A DNA stretch of 40,643 bases from an uncultured Clostridia bacterium (GCA_944384525.1 CALWTR010000018.1:1-40643), one strand, 5' to 3'. Positions 7,534 through 18,569 are shown, counted from the first letter of the stretch. Program-made: numbers and translations. Notes: a model not told the origin generated them from the sequence alone.

Positions 7534-10116
7534 ATGAATGCCAACAATTTTACTGAAAAGAGTATAGAAGCGCTGAACGCCGCTAAGACGACGGCGGAAA
7601 GTCTCTCCTCCCAGGAGATACAGCAGTCGCACATGCTGCTCGCTCTGTCAGAGGCTCAGGACGGACTCATACCGGAGATATTGAAGTCGGCAGGGGTGGA
7701 CGTAACGGCCTTTATCGCAGACGTAAGGGAGGCATGTGAAAGTTATCCTAAGGTCTCTGTCTCGGGTGGAACCGACAACGTTTATATATCCAGAGAGATG
7801 GACCGCGCTTTCACCGCCGCCGAAAAGACAAGAACGGATATGAAGGACGACTATCTCTCGGTCGAGCACATAATGCTCGGCCTGATAGAGGAAGCGGACA
7901 GCAAGGTCTCGCGGATATTCAAGAAATACGGTATCGACAAAAAAAGCTTTCTCGAAAAGCTGAGGTCGGTAAGGGGGAATGCTAGAGTGACAAGTCAAAA
8001 TCCGGAGAGCACCTACGATGTGCTCAATAAATACGGTCACGATCTCGTAAAGGAGGCTCGCGAACAAAAGCTCGATCCGGTCATAGGGCGAGACGACGAG
8101 ATAAGAAACGTGATCAGGATACTCTCGAGAAAAACAAAAAACAATCCTTGCCTTATAGGTGAGCCGGGCGTCGGAAAGACGGCTATTGCAGAGGGGCTGG
8201 CCCAGAGGATAGTGCGCGGCGATGTTCCGGAAAACCTTAAGGACAGGACGATATTTTCACTGGACATGGGCTCGCTCATCGCCGGAGCAAAGTACCGCGG
8301 TGAGTTCGAGGAGAGGCTCAAGGCGGTCCTCGGCGAAGTAAAAGCGTCTGAGGGAAAGATAATACTCTTTATAGATGAGCTCCATACTATAGTCGGCGCC
8401 GGCAAGACAGAGGGCGCAATGGACGCGGGCAACCTTCTGAAACCTATGCTCGCCCGCGGTGAGCTGCACTGTATCGGCGCTACCACGCTCAATGAGTACA
8501 GGCAATATATCGAGAAGGATGCGGCGCTTGAGAGGCGGTTCCAGCCGGTCATGGTCCCGGAGCCTTCCGTTGAGGATACGATAACTATACTACGAGGACT
8601 CAAGGAGAGGTATGAAGTATATCACGGGGTCAAAATACACGACTCCGCGCTCATCGCGGCGGCTACGCTCTCTAACAGGTATATAACAGACAGGTTCCTG
8701 CCCGACAAGGCAATAGATCTGGTGGACGAGGCGTGCGCGCTGATAAAGACGGAGATGAACTCCATGCCTACCGAGATGGACGAGATCTCGAGGAAAATAA
8801 TGCAGCATGAGATCGAGGAGGCGGCGCTCAAGAAGGAGACCGATAAGCTCTCGGCGGCGCATCTTGAGGAGATACGCACAGAGCTTGCCTCCCTGCGCGA
8901 GCAGTTCTCTGCGATGAAGGCAAAATGGGAAAATGAAAAGGCGTCTATCGGCGAGGTCCAGAAGCTCAGGGAGGAGATCGAGGATACAAACGCGAAGATA
9001 GAAAAGGCGCAGAACGAATATAACCTCCAGCTTGCCGCAGAGCTCAAATACGGCCGTCTGCCCGAGCTCCAGAAACGGCTCTCGGAGGCGGAGAGCAAGG
9101 AGAGCGGGGAGAACGTACTGCTCAGAAACTCCGTCGATGAGGAGGAGATAGCCAAGATAGTGTCCAGATGGACCGGTATACCGGTATCCAAGCTTATGGA
9201 GGGAGAGAGAGATAAGCTGCTCCATATGGAGGATATACTGCACAAACGTGTGGTCGGTCAGGATGAGGCGGTATCCAAGGTCGCAAGCGCGATACTCCGC
9301 TCCAGAGCGGGGATACAGGATCCGAACAGACCGCTGGGCTCCTTTATGTTCCTTGGCCCCACCGGAGTCGGAAAGACAGAACTCGCCAAGGCGCTTGCCG
9401 AGGCGCTGTTTGACGATGAGAAGAGCATGATACGTATAGATATGTCCGAGTATATGGAGAAGTTCTCGGTATCCAGACTGATAGGAGCTCCTCCCGGATA
9501 CGTCGGGTATGACGAGGGCGGTCAGCTCACCGAGGCAGTCCGCAGACGGCCGTATGCCGTAGTCCTCTTTGATGAGGTCGAGAAGGCGCACCCTGATGTT
9601 TTCAATGTGCTCCTTCAGGTGCTCGACGACGGACGTATAACCGACAGCCAGGGAAGGGTCGTCGATTTTAAAAACACGATAATAATACTGACCAGTAATC
9701 TTGGATCTGATATCATACTCGACGGTATAGAGGACGGAGAGATAAGTGAGAGCGCAAGGGAGAAAGTCTCCGCACTGCTGCGCCGTTCCTTCCGCCCCGA
9801 GTTCCTCAACAGGCTCGATGAGATAGTGTTCTACAAGCCGCTCACCAAGGACAATGTCCGGAAGATCGTATCGATGCTTATTGATAAGCTCAACGAGAGA
9901 CTTGGACAAAGACAGCTATCCGTTAAGGTCAGCGATCGGGCAAGAGATTATATAATCGACTCCGCATACGATCCCTCATACGGCGCGCGTCCGCTCAAGA
10001 GGTTTTTACAGAGCCGGCTCGAAACTCTCATTGCGCGTAAGATAATAGAGAGCGATCCGGCACCGGATACGGTATTCAACGTCGATTATAATGGCACCGA
10101 TCTTGAAATAAAATGA
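7534..10116 (+). CDS. clpB: ATP-dependent disaggregase ClpB
   Basis: 860 aa, full length for ClpB. The N-terminal Clp repeat domain occupies about 1-145. The first AAA+ module has Walker A GEPGVGKT at about 210 and Walker [10 protein letters not shown]. The long coiled-coil middle domain, about 400-530, separates ClpB from ClpA/ClpC. The second AAA+ module has GPTGVGKT at about 608, [10 protein letters not shown], and a C-terminal D2-small domain. There is no ClpP-binding IGF-type loop. ClpB works with DnaK/DnaJ/GrpE to extract and refold aggregated proteins in the cytoplasm. GAGAGGAG precedes the ATG. It is monocistronic, with a CIRCE upstream and a terminator downstream. Confidence 0.97.
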   Translation: MNANNFTEKSIEALNAAKTTAESLSSQEIQQSHMLLALSEAQDGLIPEILKSAGVDVTAFIADVREACESYPKVSVSGGTDNVYISREMDRAFTAAEKTRTDMKDDYLSVEHIMLGLIEEADSKVSRIFKKYGIDKKSFLEKLRSVRGNARVTSQNPESTYDVLNKYGHDLVKEAREQKLDPVIGRDDEIRNVIRILSRKTKNNPCLIGEPGVGKTAIAEGLAQRIVRGDVPENLKDRTIFSLDMGSLIAGAKYRGEFEERLKAVLGEVKASEGKIILFIDELHTIVGAGKTEGAMDAGNLLKPMLARGELHCIGATTLNEYRQYIEKDAALERRFQPVMVPEPSVEDTITILRGLKERYEVYHGVKIHDSALIAAATLSNRYITDRFLPDKAIDLVDEACALIKTEMNSMPTEMDEISRKIMQHEIEEAALKKETDKLSAAHLEEIRTELASLREQFSAMKAKWENEKASIGEVQKLREEIEDTNAKIEKAQNEYNLQLAAELKYGRLPELQKRLSEAESKESGENVLLRNSVDEEEIAKIVSRWTGIPVSKLMEGERDKLLHMEDILHKRVVGQDEAVSKVASAILRSRAGIQDPNRPLGSFMFLGPTGVGKTELAKALAEALFDDEKSMIRIDMSEYMEKFSVSRLIGAPPGYVGYDEGGQLTEAVRRRPYAVVLFDEVEKAHPDVFNVLLQVLDDGRITDSQGRVVDFKNTIIILTSNLGSDIILDGIEDGEISESAREKVSALLRRSFRPEFLNRLDEIVFYKPLTKDNVRKIVSMLIDKLNERLGQRQLSVKVSDRARDYIIDSAYDPSYGARPLKRFLQSRLETLIARKIIESDPAPDTVFNVDYNGTDLEIK

Positions 10117-10153
10117 TGCATGCCGGGAAGACTAAGGCGGGCTGATACGATGC

Positions 10154-10187
10154 GACTCCGCGTCCTGAGTGACGCGGAGTCTTTTTT
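10154..10187 (+). terminator. Rho-independent terminator of clpB
   Basis: Perfect 11-bp stem (10154-10164 with 10171-10181), loop CTGAGT, then six T. Confidence 0.93.
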
Positions 10188-10248
10188 CTTGTGAGATAGG
10201 CGTGTGATTTGTAAAAAAGGCTTAATTATATAAAAATGGAACAAGCTG

Positions 10249-10277
10249 TTGCAGTCGTACTTTTCCTCTGCTATAAT
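10249..10277 (+). promoter_or_regulatory. sigma-A promoter of the GH123-like gene
   Basis: TTGCAG (10249-10254), 17-nt spacer, TATAAT (10272-10277). The ATG lies 53 nt downstream. Confidence 0.8.
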
Positions 10278-10330
10278 GAAATTGCAGTTACCCTGGGAGG
10301 TATGGAAAGAACATTTAAACGGAGGTTTTT

Positions 10331-12076
10331 ATGAACGTAAGATCCGAATTAAAGAATGAGGCTTATAAGCTTACGCTCTTGAACGGAGAGGTCAAAGACG
10401 GCTTTTCCGGAGGAGAGAGAGATCCGCTGCGCATGGTGGCGGGGCGCGGTGATATCGCTGTCTTCCAGCTTTTGCTGTCAGATGACGAGGATTTTTGCGT
10501 CAATGTCGGCAAGGAGGCGTTCTTCAGTCAGAGAGGAATGATCGAGACGCTGAGGGTCGGTTTTGATTTTCCGTTCCCGGTCAAAGTGCATATAGAGGGA
10601 ATGGTAAAGGTGAACGATTCCTTTTCTGCGGCTGATATACTTCTCGATACCGATACGGCTGAGTACTCCGCCGGGGATCATGCCGCGGTATTTTTCGGCT
10701 GTGAAATAGGGAGGGACGCGGAGCCCGGAGAGTATACCGGCAAGATAACGGTATATGCGGGACGCATGTTCGAGGATGAGAGGGTCGTTGCGGAGAGGAC
10801 GGTATCGCTCAAGGTGTATCCTTTCACTTATCCGGAGCCCGGCAAGGGAAAGTTTTATCTTGATCTTTGGCAGCATTCTTCAAACATAGCGCGCCATGCA
10901 GATGTAAAGATGTGGAGCCCTGAGCATTTCAGCGTGATCAAAAATTATCTCGAGAGCCTGGCGGCGCTCGGACAGAAGGCGCTGACTATCGTTGTGACCG
11001 AGGTGCCGTGGAACGGGCAGAGATGCTACGACGACAAAATACACCTCGGCAATCTTTTCGAATACTCTATCGTACATGTAAAAAAAGATAAAAAGGGAAG
11101 TTTTGTTTACGATTTCAGCGACATGCAGCGCTATATAGATATAGGACGCGAGTGCGGGATATGTGATGAAATATCTCTTTACGGGCTTATCAACATATGG
11201 GGCAACGATGAGGCAGGGTTCAACAAGCTGGCGCCCGATTACCCTGACGGTATACGGCTCAGATACTTTGACGAGGCGAGCGGAGAATACCGCTATGCGC
11301 ACAGTGCGAAAGAGATCGACGAATATATAAAGGCGCTCGAACAGTATTTCGTCAGCACAGGTCAGATAGATATCGTCCGCGTTGCGGCGGATGAGCCGGG
11401 TGATGTAGACGCATTCCGCAAGAGCCTCTCTCATCTCGCCTCGGTCGCTCCCGCGTTCAAATACAAGGCGGCTATCAATCACGCCTCCTTTATAGGCGAG
11501 TTCGGAAAAGAGATATACGATTTCGCGCCGCATATCGGATGTCTGTCAAAGGAATACGCGAAGATCGCGGAATACAAACGCAAGATGACGGGAAAGAGGT
11601 TCATCTGGTATGTTTGCTGCGGACCGGAGTATCCGAACACCTTTATTGCGTCTCCTCTGACAGAGAGTTATTTTATCGGTGTTATAACTTCCTATTTCAA
11701 GCTTGACGGTTTTCTGCGCTGGGACTATACTGTCTGGTCTGAGGATCCGAGGAAAGACGTCAATATCAAGGAGTGGCCCGCAGGCGACAGTAATTTCGTC
11801 TATCCCGGATATGACGGGCGCCCGCTCCTCTCTCTAAGGTATTATGCTCTCATGCGCGGCATACGCATATTCGAGCTGCTTGAGGCGTACAGAAATAAAT
11901 GCGGCGAGGATAAATACAACGCCGCAGTCGGAAAAGTGGTCCGCATGAAGGATATAGGGAATTATTATGTAGAAAATGCAGAGGGAGAATGCTCACTCGT
12001 TCCGGCAGACGATATAATGTCTCCGGATCACTGTGATTATTCCTCTATGATAGAGACCGCGCTCGCCGATATGTAA
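10331..12076 (+). CDS. DUF4091 / GH123-like glycoside hydrolase
   Basis: 581 aa. A beta-sandwich N-terminal half, about 1-170 (EPGEYTGKITVYAG is typical of these sandwiches), precedes a TIM-barrel-like catalytic half. The Asp354-Glu355 pair in AADEPGD matches the adjacent Asp-Glu of GH123 N-acetyl-beta-galactosaminidases, where substrate-assisted catalysis uses that pair. A C-terminal DUF4091 segment carries WPAGDSNFVYPG and SLRYYALMRGI. There is no signal peptide, so it probably acts on imported oligosaccharides or glycans. GGAGG lies 7 nt before the ATG. It is monocistronic, with its own promoter and terminator. The family is fairly clear; the sugar specificity is inferred. Confidence 0.85.
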   Translation: MNVRSELKNEAYKLTLLNGEVKDGFSGGERDPLRMVAGRGDIAVFQLLLSDDEDFCVNVGKEAFFSQRGMIETLRVGFDFPFPVKVHIEGMVKVNDSFSAADILLDTDTAEYSAGDHAAVFFGCEIGRDAEPGEYTGKITVYAGRMFEDERVVAERTVSLKVYPFTYPEPGKGKFYLDLWQHSSNIARHADVKMWSPEHFSVIKNYLESLAALGQKALTIVVTEVPWNGQRCYDDKIHLGNLFEYSIVHVKKDKKGSFVYDFSDMQRYIDIGRECGICDEISLYGLINIWGNDEAGFNKLAPDYPDGIRLRYFDEASGEYRYAHSAKEIDEYIKALEQYFVSTGQIDIVRVAADEPGDVDAFRKSLSHLASVAPAFKYKAAINHASFIGEFGKEIYDFAPHIGCLSKEYAKIAEYKRKMTGKRFIWYVCCGPEYPNTFIASPLTESYFIGVITSYFKLDGFLRWDYTVWSEDPRKDVNIKEWPAGDSNFVYPGYDGRPLLSLRYYALMRGIRIFELLEAYRNKCGEDKYNAAVGKVVRMKDIGNYYVENAEGECSLVPADDIMSPDHCDYSSMIETALADM

Positions 12077-12094
12077 TACGGAATTCCGGATCTT

Positions 12095-12130
12095 GAAAGG
12101 CAGGGACCTCATCCCTGCCTTTCTCTTTTC
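12095..12130 (+). terminator. Rho-independent terminator
   Basis: Perfect 12-bp stem (12095-12106 with 12112-12123), loop CCTCA, then TCTTTT. Confidence 0.9.
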
Positions 12131-12202
12131 CGCGGTGTTTCATGCGCGTCTACTGCATAAATGACAAATCAGATATCAAATAAACGAATTTTTATTTGCA
12201 TA

Positions 12203-12231
12203 TTGCTTATGGGTGACGAATGTGTTATAAT
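12203..12231 (+). promoter_or_regulatory. sigma-A promoter of the polysaccharide lyase gene
   Basis: TTGCTT (12203-12208), 17-nt spacer, TATAAT (12226-12231). The implied leader is about 245 nt, long for this window. Confidence 0.75.
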
Positions 12232-12325
12232 TGCTCTATACAGCTTTATAATTATTATAACAGAATTCAGATTTTTTAAAGCCGGATCTTTGATTTTTTG
12301 ATACTGACTTAAAATACGGCTTTTA

Positions 12326-12348
12326 AAACCGGGTTTTCAGCCCGGTTT
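12326..12348 (+). promoter_or_regulatory. hairpin in the long leader of the lyase gene
   Basis: AAACCGGG (12326-12333) pairs with CCCGGTTT (12341-12348) across a 7-nt loop. The T run after it is short (TTTCTG), so it could be an attenuator or simply mRNA structure. No known riboswitch architecture was recognised in 12232-12482. Confidence 0.45.
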
Positions 12349-12482
12349 CTGAATTCGGCTTTTGATCCGGTCAGGTTTTATGATTTTTCCGTTTCGATCA
12401 ACCGTCAAAAGCAAAAAGCAGGCGGACACCGGATACGAGTACGTCGCTTTTGTCTGAAGGTCGCTACAAAGAGGAGGCGTTT

Positions 12483-15400
12483 ATGAAAAAAAGATTCGGG
12501 AAAACAGTGTGCGTATTGCTGGTTGCGGCATTTGCTCTGCCGTTCTTCGGCGGCATAGCGGAAATTATAGGCAACAAAGCCTCGGCCTCCGGCGATAATA
12601 CGGTGTACTATAACCGTACATACGATGAAAACAGGTACGACTACCTCGAAGGGGTATCCACAAATACCGGCGGCGGACCTATAACGCTTGAGTCCGAGAG
12701 CGGGAATAATTTTGTAAAGCTCGCCCTTACGCAATCAGGCTCTGACTGTTATATCGACATCCCGCTGAATACAAAAAACCATTCCGACAACAAGATGGTG
12801 TTCGAGATATCACTCAAGTTTGACGCCAACCATCCCACTACCGGAACGGTTATCGCCATGAAGGATGAGAACAGCAAATTTACTAACGGCAGCATACTTC
12901 AGTTCACCACATCCGGCGGGAAAACATATATAAGCTCGTGCGGAGTGAATGTGTATGAGATAACCGGGGACGGGCAGTGGGTCGATTTCGTGCTGCTCAT
13001 GGACACCTCTGCACATACGGTAAGCACATATGTGAACGGCACTTTAAAAGTCAGCTCGTCCGTGTACTGCTCAACGTCCGGTATAGGCGACTATATAAGT
13101 ACGTTCCGTGTCAATCTTCCGTCCGCAAACGGGGTCGGCAAGTATTACTGCTTTGACGATATCCGCCTTTACGGCGGCGAAAATGTCCGCAATGTCAGCG
13201 GCAATGTCGGAATAGTTGTAGACTCTTCATTCGTTGATATCTCCGAGGCGGGAAATATGCTCGTGATGAAGGTAGGCGCCGACTATGCCCTCTCAAACCT
13301 TTGCCGCGTTCCGGTCGCTGACGGAGAAAAAGGCGCGCCTGTGAAGAGCGGAGACACGGTTTACGTCCCGTTTTCATTCATCGCGGGATATCTCGGATAC
13401 GAAATATCCGCTTCGGAAAATACGAACACGGCAACGGGACCGGATACGGTCGTCGTAACAGCCGGCAGTACGTCCGCGACGGTTAACGGTACCGCAAAGA
13501 CACTGACCTCGGCGCCGGCGATATACGACGGGCTCCTTATGATCGATAAGGAGGACGTTACCGCGCTCTTCGGCGCCAATATGAAGTATGACGATATGGG
13601 GCTTATAATTATATCCGAGGATGTAATAACGCTTGACCGCAGTACCGATATGGACGTTCTTATATCAATAATGAACAACTTCATATTTGATTTCCCCAGC
13701 GGCGATGAGCTTATAAGCGACATAGATTCATATGTCGGTCTTACCACGCACCCGAGACTCCTTGTCGATCAGGACAGATTCGATGAGATAAGGGCGTACT
13801 ATGAGGCTGAGGACGGGACCGCAGGCTACAACAGCAGGATGAAGAAATGGACGCAGAGCCTTGTAAATACCGCTCTGAATAACCTGAATAATTATTTTGA
13901 CGTTTCATCCGGGGGAACGGTATCGTGGAAGAGCGGAAAGTATCTGTATCAGCCGCTTTTCGTTTACGATTCGGACGGCAACGTGCAGGTGGGCGTTACC
14001 GGGACGGATCCGTACGGCAACTATTCGTACGGAGACGGTTACGACGTCGGAGGACGCAGTTCCGTATCTACATATACGACATGCCTCAAGAATTTCGCAT
14101 TCGCATGGCAGATGACCGGAGAGCAGAAATATGCGGACGCATTCTATCTCTTTGCAAAGGCGCTCGGAGAATGGGTGCACTGGGGACCCGGTCACTTCCT
14201 TAACTGTGCGGACGGCGCCGCAGAATACGCTCTGGGCTTTGACTGGATATATCATGCCTTCGACTCGGAGCCGCAGAAACAGGAGGAGCTGGCAGAGATA
14301 CTTTACCGTCAGGCCATCTATGCCGGGTACGGTTCTTTCCACGGCGATACGACTAACAACTCGGTGCGCGCCGGAAGCGGCGGACGTCTTTGGCACACCA
14401 AGACGAACAACTGGGTCACCGTTTGTGCATCAGGAATGGTGCTCTCATGCCTTGCGATCGCGGAGTATGACGATCTTATGCTGACCGGCGAAACACAAGA
14501 TTCCGCTTACGTCATAAGAGATCTTCTCACGAGGACTATTAAAGATATCCCGGACGCTCTCGCAGTCTACGCTCCGGACGGCGCTTATGAAGAGTCCGCA
14601 TCATACTGGACATACGGCACAAACACATTCTTCCTTATGTGCGAGGGACTTGTCAGCGCAACGGGAACAGAGTACGGTTTCATGGATACATACGGTATAG
14701 ATAAGACCTGCTACTTTGCGCTCAATATAGAGTCCTCCAATTATAAATACTGGAACTATCACGACGGAGGCAGCCCCGGAGCTATGGCGACACAGCATTT
14801 CTCCTGGGTGGGACAGTATTTCGGCGACGGCGGGCTCGTGGCGCTCAGATACAAACAGATAGATAACGGCAAATCGTTCAATATAATCGACGTACTTTAT
14901 TATGCGCCTGAGTATGACGGGGAAGGCGCTCCGGAATCCTCTCCTGACTATTACGCAGAGGGCATAGATACCTTCCTTACCCGTTCTTCATGGGAAAACG
15001 GAGCGATATTCACGGGTATCCACGGAGGCGAAAATACCGTGCCTCACGGGAATTACGATGCAGGTAACTTTATAATATACAAGGGCTCCAATGAATGGAT
15101 ATGCGATCTGGGAAGCGACAACTATAACCTTAAGAGCTATTTCGGAAACGCGCATTACTACAGGCTCAGCGCGGAGGGAGCAAATACCGTTGTGCTCACC
15201 GGGAAGTCAGGCCTGCCGTACGGAGTGAGCCCTAACGGAAACGCTAAAGTCACTGAAATGTACAGCGGCGAGTACGGATCATATGCTGTTCTGGATATGA
15301 ACACCATATACGGAAGTTATGTATCAGAGGCAAAGAGAGGGCTCCTATTTACCAACGACAGGAATACCATAGTTGTACAGGATCAGATGAGCTTTACAGA

Positions 15401-18400
15401 GTCCACCGATCTTTACTGGTTCGCACATACTAAGATCGCGGATATAGAGATAAGCCCGGATGGACGTACAGCATATCTGCGGAAGGGAACTGAGACACTG
15501 CGGGCAACTATAATTTCCAGCGATACGTCCCTTACCTTCGAGATAATGGATACCTATACATTCGTGCTCGATACTACTTATACCCCCGAGGAGGCAAGCT
15601 CCATAAGCAACGGACAGCAGGAGAACGACAGAAGTCAGTACAGAAAGCTGGCAATATCCGCTACCGGAGTACAGTCGCTTGATCTCGCAGTGGTTTTTGA
15701 GTTCATCGATTACGAATCCGACGGCGTCGGTTATTCCTGGACCGATATGAGCAGCTGGACGGTCAGCGACGGCTATGAGCTTATATCCGGCAACGTTGCG
15801 GCGGCAGTGGATTCCGGCATGGCAAGCATAGAGCAGGCCGACACTGCTTATGATCTCATAACCGCGATAGCCGCATTCGAAAAATACATAAACGATCCCG
15901 TTAACCGCAGTTATATGAGTGCGGAGCAGATCGCTGAATGCGAAGCATTCCTTCAGTCGGCCCATGCCGATGCGGACGCATTGCTGGCTCAGGAGATAAT
16001 AGCCCGGGAGGACTCCGTGGACCTGAGCGAATATTCATACAGCAACGTCTGGAAAAACGTTGACTTCGATACGGTAGGAGCATCTGCAAGCGGAAACGGA
16101 GATACGGTCGGCGTGACCGCGCAGGAAAGCAACGGGAACAAATATATGTCTATATATACTCCCGGTGGAAACGCTTCAAGCAACAGGTATATCGACACGT
16201 CTGCCAACGTCTCCTATGAGAATATCGTCATAGAATTCGATTACGCCGCGTTCGGAGATGCTTTCGCAGAGAAATTCCAGTTAATGTTCCGCTACGCATC
16301 TTCTCCCGCAGAGTTCGTTACCTTGCTGGAGCTCGGAGGCGGAGATGTCAGCTGGGCAGATACGATGGGCGAGGCCTCCGGAACGGCTCAGGGTCTGCTG
16401 AAGCTCGGCGAATGGAACAAGATCGCCGTTGTGCTCAGCGCATCTCAGAGAAAGATAGATATATATGTCAATGATCTGCTCATAGCGAGCGATTTCGTGT
16501 ATATTGATCAGCATCCGGCAAACGCATTCAATATAAGGATCAACTATCCCTCCGGTAATGTCAACAGCGCCGCTCTTGACAATATAAGAATATACAAGGG
16601 CACGGCGCCGAGAGATCTCATAACCGGGACCGGATATTCCGACGAGCTGGCGCGCCGTTATATAAGACGCGTGAATGAGGCGCTGGCGGACGGACTCTCT
16701 GCTTCTGAAATCGAGGCGTCCGCTCTCCTTGCGGACGAGGTCTACAATACCGGAAAGGTGGATCCGTCAGATCCTGAGGTGGCGGCAGCGGCGGCGGCGC
16801 TGAGCAATAAGCTCGAAAGCATCGGCGCGCTGGAGGAATTCGGATCGCTCGTAGCAACCGCATCCGATTCCGCCCTCCCGATATCCGTCAGAGATACCGC
16901 GGCGAAAAGCGCTATGGCTATGCTTGACGGGGGAGAGATCGATGAAGGACTGCCGGGAGCCGCAGAGGCGATAGCCGAGCTCGACGCGGCGCTTGAAAGC
17001 ATAGGGACATATAAGCTCACCGAGCTTGCGGACGCGCTCCCCGAGACTCCTGCGGTGAGCGATATAGAGGCTTTTCTAAGCGCCGCCGCCGCCATACTAG
17101 ACGAGGGGTACAGCTTCGATGTGACCTCGCCCGCGTATGCGGTCTACGAGAGCTATATCGGATACAGCGACCCGGATCTGCTTTTTACAATGATAACGGA
17201 TAAGTTCGATGACTGTACGAACAGGGCGGAATATGAGGCTGTGAAGGCGGAGGCGGATGAATTTATGGCTACGCACTCCGTCAGCCATGACAGCGAAGGC
17301 TATATAAAATACCTCGGGGCGCTTGAGATCATAGGCACATACAGGCTCACTGAGCTCGCAGCCGCACTTCCGACCTCCCCCGGGGTCAGCGAGATCGAGG
17401 AGTTCCTGAATTCCGCAGCCGCGATACTCGATGAGGGTTACAGCTTCGACGAGACCTCGCCCGCGTATGCGGTCTACGAGAGCTATATCGGATACAGCGA
17501 CCCGGATCTGCTTTTTACGGTGATAACGGATAAGTTCGACGACTGCACCACAAAAGAGCAGTATGCGGCAGTTATAGGAGAGGCGGAAGAATTTCTCGAA
17601 TCGCACAGCGTAAGCAACGGGAGCGCGGGATATTTAAAATATCTCGCCGCAGTCAGCACCTATAACGGGATGATCCTGAGCGAGAACACCGCGGAATTCG
17701 AAAGACTGGTCAACTATGCCGCAGGCCTCTCATCTATACAGGACAGAGAAACGGCACTCGCAGAAGCGAGAAATTATCTCACGTCCCATGCAGTGGACAC
17801 GGAGAGCGATGTATATAAAAACGCTCTGGCTAAGCTCGAGGAGGAAGAGGCGCGTCTGGAGGAGGACAAGGAACAGGATACGACAGCGGACGCGAACAGC
17901 CGGGAATTCATCAGATATGCAGGTCTTGCGTATTCCGCAACAACGTATTCTTCGATAACCCGTTATATCGACGCCGCAAAGGCGGTGATGACCGGGGCGA
18001 ATACTTCGTATGACGGTTACACAGAGGCGCTGGCAAAGCTCGAACAGGCAGAGGCGCGGGTCGAGGAACTCGTGGATGCGGCGAATGCGTACAAAACTGC
18101 CGTTGACGCGGCGGAGGCGGCGGCAGACGAGGGATATTCCGCTCTTCTTGATGCGGTGGATACGGCGCAGGCTCTTTCAGCTGACGCAGACAGGGGCATA
18201 GACGGGGTAGTTGAGGCGGGTGCGAAATTGTCATCTCTCCGCGCTGAGCTCGCCGCGATAGAGGAACGCAGCAGTTCTTTCATCGCTTCTGTCATAGTGC
18301 TCGAGGCAATGACCGGGGAGGAGAGATTCAACTGTATTCTTGATTCCGCATCAAAATATACGGCGGCGGATGTCACTTATCCCGGCGTAACGGAATCTTA

Positions 18401-18569
18401 TGGCAAATATTCCGAGATAGTATCTGAGTATAACGACTACGTCGAACAAGTAAACGAGGACGTCGAAAGCACGATCGAAAATGCGTTTTCCTTTTCAGCA
18501 TCGGTCCCGGAAACGAGGATATCTGCTACGATCCCGGCAATAATAAAAAAGCTGCATGAGTCTCTGTAA
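12483..18569 (+). CDS. large secreted heparinase II/III-like polysaccharide lyase
   Basis: 2028 aa from the ATG at 12483, chosen because GAGGAGG precedes it. Signal peptide: MKKRFGK, a hydrophobic core, then SASA near residue 37. Reading inward: a LamG/concanavalin-like domain at about 45-245 (ends FDDIRLYGG); a copper-amine-oxidase-N-like stalk at about 250-385; an alpha/alpha-toroid plus beta-sandwich of heparinase II/III or alginate lyase type at about 410-1050 (THPRLLVDQDRF; then HGGENTVPHGNYDAGNFIIY). A second LamG-like domain at about 1170-1375 is followed by helical FIVAR-like repeats to the end, including two 110-residue tandem units. No LPxTG, SLH or anchor helix is seen, so it may be released or held by the repeats. 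Likely role: depolymerising an acidic polysaccharide such as a glycosaminoglycan; the substrate is not readable. Confidence 0.88.
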   Translation: MKKRFGKTVCVLLVAAFALPFFGGIAEIIGNKASASGDNTVYYNRTYDENRYDYLEGVSTNTGGGPITLESESGNNFVKLALTQSGSDCYIDIPLNTKNHSDNKMVFEISLKFDANHPTTGTVIAMKDENSKFTNGSILQFTTSGGKTYISSCGVNVYEITGDGQWVDFVLLMDTSAHTVSTYVNGTLKVSSSVYCSTSGIGDYISTFRVNLPSANGVGKYYCFDDIRLYGGENVRNVSGNVGIVVDSSFVDISEAGNMLVMKVGADYALSNLCRVPVADGEKGAPVKSGDTVYVPFSFIAGYLGYEISASENTNTATGPDTVVVTAGSTSATVNGTAKTLTSAPAIYDGLLMIDKEDVTALFGANMKYDDMGLIIISEDVITLDRSTDMDVLISIMNNFIFDFPSGDELISDIDSYVGLTTHPRLLVDQDRFDEIRAYYEAEDGTAGYNSRMKKWTQSLVNTALNNLNNYFDVSSGGTVSWKSGKYLYQPLFVYDSDGNVQVGVTGTDPYGNYSYGDGYDVGGRSSVSTYTTCLKNFAFAWQMTGEQKYADAFYLFAKALGEWVHWGPGHFLNCADGAAEYALGFDWIYHAFDSEPQKQEELAEILYRQAIYAGYGSFHGDTTNNSVRAGSGGRLWHTKTNNWVTVCASGMVLSCLAIAEYDDLMLTGETQDSAYVIRDLLTRTIKDIPDALAVYAPDGAYEESASYWTYGTNTFFLMCEGLVSATGTEYGFMDTYGIDKTCYFALNIESSNYKYWNYHDGGSPGAMATQHFSWVGQYFGDGGLVALRYKQIDNGKSFNIIDVLYYAPEYDGEGAPESSPDYYAEGIDTFLTRSSWENGAIFTGIHGGENTVPHGNYDAGNFIIYKGSNEWICDLGSDNYNLKSYFGNAHYYRLSAEGANTVVLTGKSGLPYGVSPNGNAKVTEMYSGEYGSYAVLDMNTIYGSYVSEAKRGLLFTNDRNTIVVQDQMSFTESTDLYWFAHTKIADIEISPDGRTAYLRKGTETLRATIISSDTSLTFEIMDTYTFVLDTTYTPEEASSISNGQQENDRSQYRKLAISATGVQSLDLAVVFEFIDYESDGVGYSWTDMSSWTVSDGYELISGNVAAAVDSGMASIEQADTAYDLITAIAAFEKYINDPVNRSYMSAEQIAECEAFLQSAHADADALLAQEIIAREDSVDLSEYSYSNVWKNVDFDTVGASASGNGDTVGVTAQESNGNKYMSIYTPGGNASSNRYIDTSANVSYENIVIEFDYAAFGDAFAEKFQLMFRYASSPAEFVTLLELGGGDVSWADTMGEASGTAQGLLKLGEWNKIAVVLSASQRKIDIYVNDLLIASDFVYIDQHPANAFNIRINYPSGNVNSAALDNIRIYKGTAPRDLITGTGYSDELARRYIRRVNEALADGLSASEIEASALLADEVYNTGKVDPSDPEVAAAAAALSNKLESIGALEEFGSLVATASDSALPISVRDTAAKSAMAMLDGGEIDEGLPGAAEAIAELDAALESIGTYKLTELADALPETPAVSDIEAFLSAAAAILDEGYSFDVTSPAYAVYESYIGYSDPDLLFTMITDKFDDCTNRAEYEAVKAEADEFMATHSVSHDSEGYIKYLGALEIIGTYRLTELAAALPTSPGVSEIEEFLNSAAAILDEGYSFDETSPAYAVYESYIGYSDPDLLFTVITDKFDDCTTKEQYAAVIGEAEEFLESHSVSNGSAGYLKYLAAVSTYNGMILSENTAEFERLVNYAAGLSSIQDRETALAEARNYLTSHAVDTESDVYKNALAKLEEEEARLEEDKEQDTTADANSREFIRYAGLAYSATTYSSITRYIDAAKAVMTGANTSYDGYTEALAKLEQAEARVEELVDAANAYKTAVDAAEAAADEGYSALLDAVDTAQALSADADRGIDGVVEAGAKLSSLRAELAAIEERSSSFIASVIVLEAMTGEERFNCILDSASKYTAADVTYPGVTESYGKYSEIVSEYNDYVEQVNEDVESTIENAFSFSASVPETRISATIPAIIKKLHESL
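17002..17661 (+). repeat. two 330-bp in-frame tandem repeats in the lyase C-terminus
   Basis: Each 110-residue unit begins IGTY(K/R)LTELA and includes YAVYESYIGYSDPDLLF and ITDKFDDCT. Inside otherwise diverged copies a 66-bp block is identical (17123-17188 and 17453-17518), and a 19-bp block follows after two changed bases. Confidence 0.9.

Noticed and set aside
8590-9909. 439-codon open frame on the minus strand opposite clpB
   Set aside because: Lies wholly inside a clear clpB gene, no family pattern, no ribosome binding site; a codon-bias shadow.
12232-12482. Riboswitch in the long leader of the lyase gene
   Set aside because: Only one simple hairpin is visible and no known aptamer core was recognised.
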